From Bog-473 sp035551835 (GTDB lineage: Bacteria; Actinomycetota; Acidimicrobiia; Acidimicrobiales; RAAP-2): a stretch of DNA of 64,000 nucleotides. This document shows, in pieces, positions 8,853 to 16,652 of the stretch. Location: the NCBI GenBank assembly GCA_035551835.1, contig DASZMN010000084.1:18219-82218 (forward strand), written 5' to 3'. Made by a program: the position numbers and the translations under genes. How positions within the stretch are numbered: the first letter of the stretch is position 1; each line of letters begins with the position of its first letter. Under the pieces are notes generated by a model. It searched no databases, was not told the DNA's origin, and saw only the letters and a list, made by a program, of their open reading frames with translations.

Positions 8853-10196
8853 GTGAGCATCACGGAGGCGTCGCAAGTCGGGAAGGGGATCGTCGGAGCC
8901 GTCACGTCGGTCGTCGGGCGGATGGGCGGCCGCAACGTGGTCATCTGCCGGGCGCTGGGTTCGATGCGCCGGGGGGCGATCACCCACGCCGACGGGGTGC
9001 GGCTGGCCGAGGCGGCGGACCAGGCGCGGGAGTTGGGGATTCCGTTTGTGTTCTTTGTCGTATCGAGCGGGGCCGATGTCAACGACGGCATCGCCGCCCT
9101 GCACGGATGGGGGCAGGCGGCGGCGGCCCTGACCCGCTGCAGCGGACGGGTGCCGGTGATCGCGGCGGCGACGGGGCCGGTGGTCTCGGGGCCGGCGCTC
9201 CTGCTCGGACTGTCCGACCTCGTCGTGATGAGCTCGGATGCGGTCGCCTTCGTGTCGGGGCCGCAGATGGTGCGGGAGTTCACGGGGATCGAGGTGGGAT
9301 TGAGCCAGTTGGGCGGGACGCACGCGCACGCGACCGCCAGCGGCTTGTGCGCCGTGGAGTCCGACGACGTCGACGGGACGGTGGACGAGCTGCTCGAGTA
9401 CCTGCCGTCGAACACCGACGACCTGGCGCCGTTGGCGCCCCTCGGCGACCCGGTGCAGCGGTCGACGCCCGAGCTGCGGACCGTGATCCCCGAGCGCAAG
9501 GCGGCGACGTACGACGTCCGCGAGGTCATCCGCTCGGTGTCCGACGACGGCGAGTTCCGTGAGCTGTGGCCCCGATGGGCGGGGCAGATCGTGACGGCGT
9601 TCGCCCGGATGGGCGGGATGCCCGTGGGGTTCGTCGCCAACCAGCCCCGGATACTGGCCGGGACGCTCGACATCGCGGCGTCGCAGAAGGCGGCGCGTTT
9701 CGTCCGGCTGTGCGACGCCTTCAACCTGCCGATCGTCAGCCTGGTCGACACGCCCGGGTTCCTGCCCGGGAAGGACCTGGAGTGGCGGGGGATGATCCGC
9801 CACGGGGCCGAGCTGGCGTTCGCGTATGCGCAGGCGACGGTGCCCCGCCTGTGCCTCATCATGCGCAAGGCGTTCGGCGGGGCCTACATCGTCATGGACT
9901 CCCGGGGGATCGGCAACGACGTCTGCCTGGCGTGGCCGGGGGCCGAGGTGGCGGTGATGGGGGCGTCGGGGGCGGTCCAGATCTTGCACCGGGGGCTGGA
10001 ACCGGGGGCCCGGAGCGACCGGGAACAGGCCTACGAGCAGGCCTACCTGAACCCCTGGCCGGTCTCGGAACGGGGGCTCGTCGACGAGGTCATCGACCCG
10101 GCGGACAGCCGGATTGCCCTGTGTTCGGTCCTCGGACAGCTCGCGACGAAACGGGAGTTCGTGGTGGGTCGGAAGCACGATTCGGGGCCCCAATAG
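8853..10196 (+). CDS. acyl-CoA carboxylase carboxyltransferase-like protein
   Basis: 447 aa with both crotonase-fold lobes of a biotin-dependent carboxyltransferase beta subunit. The C-terminal lobe is well conserved: FVANQPRILAGTLDIAASQKAARFVRLCDAF, VDTPGFLPGKDLEW, MRKAFGGAYIVM and WPGAEVAVMGASGAV. The N-terminal lobe is shortened and diverged: the usual SGGAR oxyanion-hole motif reads SSGAD, and the common first ~60-80 residues of PccB-type proteins are absent. It may carboxylate an acyl-CoA or be a non-canonical relative. No biotin carboxylase or BCCP gene is nearby. The GTG start at 8853 is the first in frame; a TACATT box sits 9 nt upstream. Confidence 0.8.
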   Translation: MSITEASQVGKGIVGAVTSVVGRMGGRNVVICRALGSMRRGAITHADGVRLAEAADQARELGIPFVFFVVSSGADVNDGIAALHGWGQAAAALTRCSGRVPVIAAATGPVVSGPALLLGLSDLVVMSSDAVAFVSGPQMVREFTGIEVGLSQLGGTHAHATASGLCAVESDDVDGTVDELLEYLPSNTDDLAPLAPLGDPVQRSTPELRTVIPERKAATYDVREVIRSVSDDGEFRELWPRWAGQIVTAFARMGGMPVGFVANQPRILAGTLDIAASQKAARFVRLCDAFNLPIVSLVDTPGFLPGKDLEWRGMIRHGAELAFAYAQATVPRLCLIMRKAFGGAYIVMDSRGIGNDVCLAWPGAEVAVMGASGAVQILHRGLEPGARSDREQAYEQAYLNPWPVSERGLVDEVIDPADSRIALCSVLGQLATKREFVVGRKHDSGPQ

Positions 10197-10283
10197 GGGG
10201 CTCCGCCAGGGACGACGCGAATTGTCACGAATTCGTAACGATCCTGAGGTGCATTCGACGCTGAATGCGGGAAGGGATCGGGC

Positions 10284-10610
10284 ATGATCAGCGATGTGGT
10301 CCCCCCCACAGGCGATTCTCTCTTCATTCTCGAGTCGTGCCACAGCACCTGGATCTTCGACACGGACCGCCTGCGCTTCCGGCGCGTCCTGAAGGGGCTG
10401 GCGCTCGACGCCCCCTCCGCGACGACCGCCTGGCGGGCGTACTACGGCCTCGAGATCGACCCGATTTCCGAGTCATTCGTCGTCATCCTCAACGCCGAGG
10501 GGACTCGGCTGCTCCGTTCGTGGCGCCATGTGGAGCACTGCCCGCAGTGCGGCGGGAACCAGACCGCCGAGTTGTCGCTCGACGAGCTGCGGAGCGCCTC
10601 GCTGGCCTGA
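10284..10610 (+). CDS. conserved-looking small hypothetical protein
   Basis: 108 aa, not recognised. It looks like a soluble globular protein (TWIFDTDRLRFRRVLKG; SFVVILNAEG). A CPQCGG motif near residue 90 gives a single CxxC, enough for a metal knuckle only with partners. ATG 10284 has a purine-rich GGGAAGGGAT about 6 nt upstream that can act as ribosome binding site. Codon use (G/C third positions) fits a real gene. Confidence 0.6.
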   Translation: MISDVVPPTGDSLFILESCHSTWIFDTDRLRFRRVLKGLALDAPSATTAWRAYYGLEIDPISESFVVILNAEGTRLLRSWRHVEHCPQCGGNQTAELSLDELRSASLA

Positions 10611-10637
10611 GCGCCCGACGGGTCGACCCTGCGACGT

Positions 10638-10678
10638 CTGACTGACGCGGACCGCGTCCGCATGAGTCCTGCGGTCAG
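10638..10678. terminator. possible bidirectional hairpin terminator
   Basis: Nested arms CTGAC (10638) with GTCAG (10674), and CCGC (10658) with GCGG (10671), lie between convergent genes. There is also an odd palindrome GACGCGGACCGCGTC at 10644-10658. No U-run follows, so this is weak. Confidence 0.3.
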
Positions 10679-11124
10679 AAGTGGATCACGTGGTCGGCCG
10701 ACAGGAGGAGCAGCGCCAGCGTGACGCTCGCCGCGCCGACCAGCGCGACGATGAGCAATCGCGAGACAGCGGGACGGGGCCACCGCGTCCGCAGTCCGTA
10801 GGTGCCCGCCCGACCCCGGATCGACCCCTCGGTCGCCTCGGCGTCGTCGGTGGCGAGGACGAATCGGTGGCGCCGGCGCCGGTCGCGCTCGACGACGACC
10901 ATGACCACGCCCTCCCTCCCGTCGGGGAGGACCGATCGCTCGACCGGCGTCATCTCCTGCAGCTCCGACCAGTCGCAGTCCCAGACCGACTCGCCATCGG
11001 CCTTGTCGAGCTCGAGGCCGCTGTCGCGGAAGGTCAGCGTGAGGCGGGGCACGGCGATCTCGCCGTCGGTGCCCTCCGTCAAGAGGTAGACGTCAGGAAC
11101 GGTCCACGCCTCCTCGTCCTCCAT
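10675..11124 (-). CDS. C-terminally anchored membrane protein, unknown
   Basis: 149 aa. Residues 1-115 look like a mixed beta-rich cytosolic domain (VPRLTLTFRDSGLELDKADG; VVMVVVERDRRRRHRFVLAT), reminiscent of PH-like folds but not assignable. Residues about 122-143 (VSRLLIVALVGAASVTLALLLL) are a single transmembrane helix near the C-terminus, giving a tail-anchored topology. ATG 11124 was chosen because the frame further upstream is antisense-like Arg/Pro-rich sequence overlapping the methyltransferase gene, which ends 14 bp before this start on the same strand. Confidence 0.6.
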   Translation of the reverse strand: MEDEEAWTVPDVYLLTEGTDGEIAVPRLTLTFRDSGLELDKADGESVWDCDWSELQEMTPVERSVLPDGREGVVMVVVERDRRRRHRFVLATDDAEATEGSIRGRAGTYGLRTRWPRPAVSRLLIVALVGAASVTLALLLLSADHVIHF

Positions 11125-11138
11125 ATGACCTGCAGACG

Positions 11139-11786
11139 CTACTGCCACTGGCGGCGCACAAAGGTTGCATAGGGGCCTGCCATCCGCAGCGGGAGGATGG
11201 GCGGGTCGCGGCGCGTCACGCGCAGGACGGCGGCGTCGACCGAGGGGACGGGACGAAAGGCGGCGGCGGGAATGCGGCGGCCCATGTCGAAGACCCACCA
11301 CGGCGCCCAGGTCGCCGAGAGGAGGGTCGACGGCGGCATGACGGCGCGTTTGCGCGCCACCTCCCATTGGACGATGAGGTCGGCGCGGACGAGCGCGGAT
11401 TCCGGGTCGTCGAGGAAGTGGCGCAGGATCGCCGTCGTCGATCCGAACGGCAGCGAGCCCACGAGGCGGAAGGGTCGGCGGGGCGCGCGGTAGTCGAGCG
11501 CGTCGCAACACACGACGCTCACGTCGTGCAGACCGCGCTCGCTCACCCCCCGACGCAGCGACGCCGCCCAGCGCGGGTCCTTCTCGAGCGCCTCGACGCG
11601 GACGCCACGTCGAGCGAGCGCGTAGGTCAGCGCGCCACGGCCGGCACCGATCTCGACGACGCGGTCGCCGGCGACGAACGCCGCACCGGCGACCAGCGAG
11701 GCGGCCAGGTCAGGCCGAAGAAAGTTCTGTCCGAGACTGCGTCGCCGCTCGTCCCGTCGCGTCCGCTTGTCCGCGGGCACGGACAC
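11139..11786 (-). CDS. Erm/KsgA-family rRNA adenine dimethyltransferase-like protein
   Basis: 215 aa SAM-dependent methyltransferase of the rRNA adenine N6-dimethyltransferase family. It shows the SLGQNFL opening (res 17-23), SAM motif I EIGAGRGALT (45-54), the acidic motif EALEKD, and FRPVPSVDAAVL. Closest in feel to actinobacterial Erm proteins (SALVRADLIVQWEVARKR). Two oddities: catalytic motif IV, normally N-[IL]-P-[YF], reads S111-L-P-F; and the protein stops after FVRRQW, so most of the C-terminal helical domain of Erm (usually 250-300 aa total) is missing. It may be inactive, altered in target, or a protein-binding relic. GTG start. Confidence 0.75.
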   Translation of the reverse strand: MSVPADKRTRRDERRRSLGQNFLRPDLAASLVAGAAFVAGDRVVEIGAGRGALTYALARRGVRVEALEKDPRWAASLRRGVSERGLHDVSVVCCDALDYRAPRRPFRLVGSLPFGSTTAILRHFLDDPESALVRADLIVQWEVARKRAVMPPSTLLSATWAPWWVFDMGRRIPAAAFRPVPSVDAAVLRVTRRDPPILPLRMAGPYATFVRRQWQ

Positions 11787-11845
11787 GGACCATCACCGTC
11801 ACACCCATAGGGCACCATTGTGCACCGGGAACAAGCCCGGCGCCA

Positions 11846-12733
11846 TCACGACTGGTCCTGTGGTGGTGGGAGCAGGTCGCGCCAGCCGTGACGGCGTTCG
11901 CGTCGGTCCGCCCGCTCGAGCTCGCGCTCGACGTCGGACCAGATGAGTGGCTCCGCGTCCTTGCCCGCAGTGTCGGACGCGTCGGCCCGCGTCATCACGA
12001 CGAAGGCCACCGTCCAGAGCACGGCGATGGTCCCCAGCTTCGCCACGAACCCCGAGAGCTGCTGGTCGAGCAGCGGCGACAGCCCGATCACCTTCCCCGA
12101 GTGCGCATAGGCCGGGTAGAGCGGATGCCGGGCGAAGATCCACACGATCGACAAGAAGCTCGGCACGATCGACTGGACGATCAGATAGGCCCCCCGCCCC
12201 AGCGCCGACAGCTTCGGCGCCCCGGGGAGCTCGTGGAGGACCGGCGCCCAGAGGACGAACCCCGCACCCAGCACGACGAGCTCCAACACGACCTGCGCCA
12301 CCGACGACCGGGCGGCCAGGCTCACCGCCCCCGTGGTCAACGTCGCCACCGCCACCACCGTCACGATCGCGACGGCGGGGATCGGCCGGACCACGACGCG
12401 CAGGACCGCGTCCACCGGCACCGGCCTCGTCAGACGAACCAGGAGCGGTCGAGGCGTCCCGAGCACCAGGAGCGGCGGCACGGCCAGCATGAGCAGCAGT
12501 CGCTGGAGCACCAACGCCACCAGCAGCCAGTGCGCGGCCAGGTCGCCGAGCGGCCACGTCACCGCGGCGCCGAGCAGCACCGCGCCGGCGACGAAGACGC
12601 CCCGTTGGCGACCCGACGACGGCCAGCGACCGCCCGCCGCCGTCGCCCACAGATACCCCGCCACCAGGGCCACGACCGCAAGCAGCCAGACGACGTGCGG
12701 GTGCCAGTCGAAGGGATGTCCGACGACCGTCAT
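11846..12733 (-). CDS. CtaG-like cytochrome c oxidase assembly membrane protein
   Basis: 295 aa polytopic membrane protein of the caa3-type CtaG family, which supports assembly of haem-copper oxidase (copper delivery to subunit I). It has about seven hydrophobic segments, an N-terminal FDWHPHVVW stretch with His residues, and AAHWLLVALVLQRLLLMLAVPPLLVLGTP, typical of the family, with RHPLYPAY further on. The C-terminal tail (RELERADRRERRHGWRDLLPPP) is charged and cytoplasmic. No oxidase subunits lie nearby. ATG start 12733, divergent from the pafBC-like gene across 41 bp. Confidence 0.82.
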   Translation of the reverse strand: MTVVGHPFDWHPHVVWLLAVVALVAGYLWATAAGGRWPSSGRQRGVFVAGAVLLGAAVTWPLGDLAAHWLLVALVLQRLLLMLAVPPLLVLGTPRPLLVRLTRPVPVDAVLRVVVRPIPAVAIVTVVAVATLTTGAVSLAARSSVAQVVLELVVLGAGFVLWAPVLHELPGAPKLSALGRGAYLIVQSIVPSFLSIVWIFARHPLYPAYAHSGKVIGLSPLLDQQLSGFVAKLGTIAVLWTVAFVVMTRADASDTAGKDAEPLIWSDVERELERADRRERRHGWRDLLPPPQDQS

Positions 12734-12761
12734 GGCGTGACGGACGTCCCGGCGCGTGTCT

Positions 12762-12767
12762 TAGGCT
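12762..12767 (+). promoter_or_regulatory. -10 box TAGGCT for leaderless pafBC
   Basis: TAGGCT ends 7 nt before the ATG start and no Shine-Dalgarno intervenes. Confidence 0.5.
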
Positions 12768-12774
12768 CGTCACG

Positions 12775-14823
12775 ATGGCCACCGCCGCCCCCGCCACGCC
12801 GACCCCCGCCACCGCCGCCCCCGCCAAGCTCGACCGTCTCGAGCGCGTCACCGACCTCGTCCTGGTCCTGCTCGAGACCCAGCAGCCCCTGACGCTCGAT
12901 GCCATCGCGCACCACGTCCCGGGGTACCCCCCCGAGCACGCGGCGCGCCGTCAGGCCTTCGAACGTGACAAGCGACTGCTCCGAGATGAAGGCATCCCCG
13001 TCCTCACCGAGCGCCTGCCCGGTAACGAGCAGTACGGCTATCGCATCGACCGCGACCAGTTCTACCTGCCCGACCTGGCGCTCGAGCCCGACGAGCAGGT
13101 CGCGCTGCACCTCGCCGTGGCCGGCGTCCACCTGGGCGATCCTAGTGGGAGGGATGCGCTGCTGAAGTTGGGCGCGGCGGGCCTCGGCGACGTGCGCCCG
13201 ATCGCATCGATGGTCCCGACCGCCGCGCTGATCGACCTCTTCGAGGCGGTGCGCACGAGAGCGACCGCCGACTTCGCCTACCGGGGAGCGCCGGCCGCAG
13301 CGCGGCGCCACGTCGCCCCGGTCGGACTGTGGTTCCGCTTCGGCCACTGGTATCTCGTGGCGTGGGACCTCGACCGGGCGGCCGTGCGTACGTTCCGGGT
13401 CGACCGTATCGAGGGCGACGTCACGCGGGGCGAGGCCGGCAGCACGGCGGGCAACGGCGTCCCCGACGACATCGACGTCGAGCGGGCCTTGCCCGACGAG
13501 CCGTGGGACGCCGAGGGGGCGGACCGCACCGAGATGCGGATCTGCGTCGACGCCCTCGAAGCCCGGCGCGTCGCCGACGAGGTCGGCGCGGACAAGGTCG
13601 TGCGGCGGCTCGACGACGGCTCGATCGAGCTCGTCCTCGGCGTGTCGTCGTTCGCCTCCATCCGCTCGTGGGTGCTCGGCCTGGCCGACCGGGCCACCGT
13701 GCTCGAACCGCCCAGCTTTCGACGGGAGCTCGTCGAGTGGCTGACCGCGCTGACGGAGACCGAGACGGCGGCGGAGACGGAGACAACGACCGCGGCGACG
13801 TCGGGCGGAATGGTGATGGCCGCCGCACCCGATGAGGGCAGCACCGGGGCGGCGGGCGGACCTCGTTCTGCGCCAGGAGCAGAGACGAGCCGGCGGCTGC
13901 GACGGCTGCTCGCGGTGATCGGGTGGCTGGCGCAGGTGGGCGAGGCGCCCATCGCCGAGGTGTCGCGGCGCTTCGGCATGAGCGAGCAGGAGCTCGTGGC
14001 CGAGCTGGAGCTGGCGGCGTGCTGCGGGACGCCGCCGTACACGCCGGACACGCTGATGGAGATCGAGGTGTCGGAGTCGTCGGTGCGCGCGTTCCTCCCC
14101 GAGGTGTACGGGCGGCCGCGGCCGCTCACGCCGGCGGAGGGGTTCGCCGTCGCGGCGTCGGCGCGGCTGCTGCTGGCCGTGCCCGGCTCGGACGACGACG
14201 CGTTGCGGCGGGCGCTGGCGAAGCTGGACGCCGCGCTCGGGTCGCGGGCCGCCGTCGGGCTCGACGTCGACGCGCCCGGGTTCTTGGGGGCGGTGCGGGA
14301 GGCGACGGAGGCGGGGCGGTCGATCGAGATCGAGTACCTGTCGGGCTCGCGGGACGAGCTGACCACCCGGGTGGTCGATCCCGTGCAGGTCATGACGATC
14401 GACGGGCATTGGTATCTGGACGGTTGGTGTCATCGAGCGGGGGACATGCGGCGGTTCCGGGTCGACCGGATCATCTCGGTGCGGGACGCGCCGACGACGG
14501 CGACGGCGACCTCGTCCGATGGGGTCGCGGCGACCGTGCCGGTGCGGCCGCTGGAGGAGATGTTCGTGCCGGGCCCCGGCGCGGTCGAGGTCCACGTGCG
14601 CCTGGGGCCCTCGGCGCAGTGGGTGCCCGAGTCGGTACCGGTGCGGGCCTTGTCCCGGGACGGCGAGGGGCGGGTGACCGACGTCGTCTTGGACGTGGCC
14701 GGCATGGCGTGGTTCGAGCGGCTGCTGTTGCAGCTGGGGCCGGCCGCCCGGGTGGTGCGGCCGGCCGAGTTGACCGGGCTGGCGGCGGACGCGGCGCGAC
14801 GGGTGCTGGCGCGCTACGGGTAG
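12775..14823 (+). CDS. PafB-PafC-like fused WYL transcriptional regulator
   Basis: 682 aa made of two WYL regulators in tandem. The first half has a helix-turn-helix region (res ~20-90), a WYL domain (APVGLWFRFGHWYLVAWDLDRAAVRTFRVDRI, ~182-213) and a WCX segment. A Thr/Glu/Ala-rich linker spans about 330-380. The second half repeats the plan: HTH ~380-460, WYL (VVDPVQVMTIDGHWYLDGWCHRAGDMRRFRVDRI) ~523-556, WCX to the end. In mycobacteria PafB and PafC are adjacent separate genes whose heterodimer activates DNA-damage genes; fused forms occur in other actinobacteria. The Pup-proteasome genes often next to pafBC are absent here. A single-stranded-DNA-sensing role is inferred from the family. 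Confidence 0.85.
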   Translation: MATAAPATPTPATAAPAKLDRLERVTDLVLVLLETQQPLTLDAIAHHVPGYPPEHAARRQAFERDKRLLRDEGIPVLTERLPGNEQYGYRIDRDQFYLPDLALEPDEQVALHLAVAGVHLGDPSGRDALLKLGAAGLGDVRPIASMVPTAALIDLFEAVRTRATADFAYRGAPAAARRHVAPVGLWFRFGHWYLVAWDLDRAAVRTFRVDRIEGDVTRGEAGSTAGNGVPDDIDVERALPDEPWDAEGADRTEMRICVDALEARRVADEVGADKVVRRLDDGSIELVLGVSSFASIRSWVLGLADRATVLEPPSFRRELVEWLTALTETETAAETETTTAATSGGMVMAAAPDEGSTGAAGGPRSAPGAETSRRLRRLLAVIGWLAQVGEAPIAEVSRRFGMSEQELVAELELAACCGTPPYTPDTLMEIEVSESSVRAFLPEVYGRPRPLTPAEGFAVAASARLLLAVPGSDDDALRRALAKLDAALGSRAAVGLDVDAPGFLGAVREATEAGRSIEIEYLSGSRDELTTRVVDPVQVMTIDGHWYLDGWCHRAGDMRRFRVDRIISVRDAPTTATATSSDGVAATVPVRPLEEMFVPGPGAVEVHVRLGPSAQWVPESVPVRALSRDGEGRVTDVVLDVAGMAWFERLLLQLGPAARVVRPAELTGLAADAARRVLARYG

Positions 14824-14826
14824 CGT
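14821..14826 (+). promoter_or_regulatory. -10 box TAGCGT for the Ddn-like gene
   Basis: TAGCGT begins with the stop codon of the previous gene and ends 7 nt before the next ATG, giving a possible leaderless internal promoter. Confidence 0.45.
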
Positions 14827-14833
14827 CCAACGA

Positions 14834-15253
14834 ATGAGCGAAATGAACGACTTCAACGCCAAGATCATCGACGAGTTCCGAGCCAACCACGGGGTCGTCG
14901 GCGGCCCCTTCGACGGGGCCCCCGTGGTGCTGCTGACGACGACGGGGGCCCGCTCGGGTGCCGAGCGCGTGAACCCGCTGGTCGCACTGGTCCAGGACGG
15001 AACGGTGTACGTCGTGGCGTCGAAGGGCGGTGCGCCGACCGATCCGGACTGGTACCACAACCTGGTGGCGCATCCGGAGGTGGAAGTCGAGATCGGCCAC
15101 GAGAAGTTCGACGCCGAGGCGCACGTCGTGACCGGGGCGGAGCGTGACCGGCTCTTCGCGGCCCAGGTGGCGCAAATGCCCGGGTTCGCCGACTACGAGG
15201 CCCGCGCCGGCGAGCGGGTCATCCCCGTCGTGGAGCTGCGCCGAAAGGACTAG
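14834..15253 (+). CDS. F420-dependent nitroreductase-family oxidoreductase (Ddn-like)
   Basis: 139 aa split-barrel flavin/deazaflavin oxidoreductase of the Ddn (deazaflavin-dependent nitroreductase) family, using reduced F420 as hydride donor. Recognisable runs are VVLLTTTGARSGAERVNPLV, VASKGGAPTDPDWYHNLVAHPEVEVE and a closing VIPVVELRR. The native substrate is unknown; relatives reduce quinones and nitroimidazoles. A CofC-type F420 biosynthesis gene 4 kb downstream supports F420 use by this organism. ATG 14834. Confidence 0.88.
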   Translation: MSEMNDFNAKIIDEFRANHGVVGGPFDGAPVVLLTTTGARSGAERVNPLVALVQDGTVYVVASKGGAPTDPDWYHNLVAHPEVEVEIGHEKFDAEAHVVTGAERDRLFAAQVAQMPGFADYEARAGERVIPVVELRRKD

Positions 15254-15279
15254 CGCAGCGGCCGACCGTTCGACGGTCG

Positions 15280-16644
15280 ATGGCGACAGGGATCCGACGG
15301 ATCGGTGCCGGGCGGGCGGACTACTACCTCTCGGACCTCGCGACGGAGCTGCCCCTACCGGGCTGGCACGGGTCCTCCCGTTGGGTCGGGCGCGCCGCCG
15401 GGGGGCTCGGGCTCGACGGGGCGGCTGCGGTCGACGACGCGGCGTTCCGGTCGCTGCTGCGCGGGCAGCATCCCCGGACGGGACGGCCACTCGCGTCGGC
15501 GGTGCGGGTGGCGGGGTTCGACCTGACCTTCAGCGCGCCCAAGTCGGCGAGCGTCCTGTTCGCGCTGGGTGGCGAGGACGTGGCGCACGCGGTGATGGCG
15601 GCGCACCACGAGGCGGTGGACGGGGCGGTGCGCTACCTCGAGTCGCACGCCCTGGGCGCGGTCCGACGGGCCGCGGGCGGGGCGCGTGAGGTCGTCGCCA
15701 CGTCGGGCTTCGCCGGTGCGAGGTTCACGCACGGGGTCAGCCGGAATCTCGACCCGCACCTGCACAGCCACGTGGTCGTGGTCAACGCGGTCCACGGCGC
15801 CGACGGGCGGTGGAGTGCGTGCGACGGCCGGGGCCTGGACGCGCACCGCCGCGCCGCCTCTGACCTCTACGACGCCCATCTGCGCTGGGCGCTGACGGCG
15901 TCGCTCGGCGTGCGCTGGGACGGCCGCACGGCCCAGATCGTCGGGGTGCCGCCGGCCGTGCTGGGCGAGTTCTCCTCACGGGGCGCCGACGTCCGGCGCC
16001 ACGCGTTCGAGACGGCCAGCGGCCATCACGTCGCGTGGGCGGCGACGAGGCCGGCCAAGGTGACCGGGACGTCGTACGCCGAGCTGGCGGCGGACTGGTC
16101 CCGCCGGGCGGCCGCAGCCGGCCCGCCGCTCGAGGTGGCGATCGACCGGGCACGAACCTCGCCGTCGACGTCGTTCGACGAGCACCACTACGCCGGGGTG
16201 ATCTCGTTGACGCCGCACGGCGGGGCGCACCGGCGCGACGTGGTGGGCGCCTTTGCCGTGTCGGCCCCCGACGGTGCACCCGCCGCGGCGCTCGAACGCG
16301 TGACCGACCTGTGGGCGCCGCCGGCCGAGCGGGTGGGCGTGGCCGAGGACCTGCTCACCCGCCGTTCCGTCGTGCCCGCGGGTGAGCATCTCCGCGCCCT
16401 GGGTCCCCGCCCGGTCGACCCGGCCGACCACCGGACCTGGCTCGGGGCGACGCGCGCGATCGACGCCTACCGGGAACGGTGGGGGATCGGCCGGGCGCCC
16501 GAGCCTTTGGGCGCCGAACCCCTGTCGTCGCTCCCGGCGACCCGACTGGCCGACCACCTCCGCGTGGCACGCCAGCTCGACGCGGCGCGCGTCAGCCTCG
16601 GCCGGCGCGCCCCGGCCGAGATGGAGCTCGGGCTGGGCCGCTGA
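15280..16644 (+). CDS. MobF (TrwC/TraI-type) relaxase domain protein without helicase
   Basis: 454 aa. Conjugative relaxases nick oriT and stay covalently attached through a tyrosine. The two adjacent tyrosines YY (res 15-16) sit where MobF enzymes keep catalytic Tyr. D81 lies in FDLTFSAPKSASVLFAL, the classical motif, and the metal-binding three-His motif is H151, H162 and H164 within SRNLDPHLHSH. The usual C-terminal superfamily I helicase of TrwC/TraI (~600 further residues) is absent; the remaining tail contains no Walker motifs. ATG 15280, 26 bp after the Ddn-like gene. It ends 8 bp from the convergent coupling-protein gene, its likely functional partner. Confidence 0.88.
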   Translation: MATGIRRIGAGRADYYLSDLATELPLPGWHGSSRWVGRAAGGLGLDGAAAVDDAAFRSLLRGQHPRTGRPLASAVRVAGFDLTFSAPKSASVLFALGGEDVAHAVMAAHHEAVDGAVRYLESHALGAVRRAAGGAREVVATSGFAGARFTHGVSRNLDPHLHSHVVVVNAVHGADGRWSACDGRGLDAHRRAASDLYDAHLRWALTASLGVRWDGRTAQIVGVPPAVLGEFSSRGADVRRHAFETASGHHVAWAATRPAKVTGTSYAELAADWSRRAAAAGPPLEVAIDRARTSPSTSFDEHHYAGVISLTPHGGAHRRDVVGAFAVSAPDGAPAAALERVTDLWAPPAERVGVAEDLLTRRSVVPAGEHLRALGPRPVDPADHRTWLGATRAIDAYRERWGIGRAPEPLGAEPLSSLPATRLADHLRVARQLDAARVSLGRRAPAEMELGLGR

Positions 16645-16652
16645 CGCCACGC

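Noticed and set aside
7763..9562. 599-codon plus-strand frame spanning the HNH gene and the carboxyltransferase
   Set aside because: It runs antisense to the DUF222/HNH gene and out of frame with the carboxyltransferase; composition is Arg/Gly-rich with no domain.
12730..15060. 776-codon minus-strand frame opposite the PafBC-like gene
   Set aside because: Shadow of the WYL regulator; repetitive Arg/His/Pro/Gly translation with no motif.
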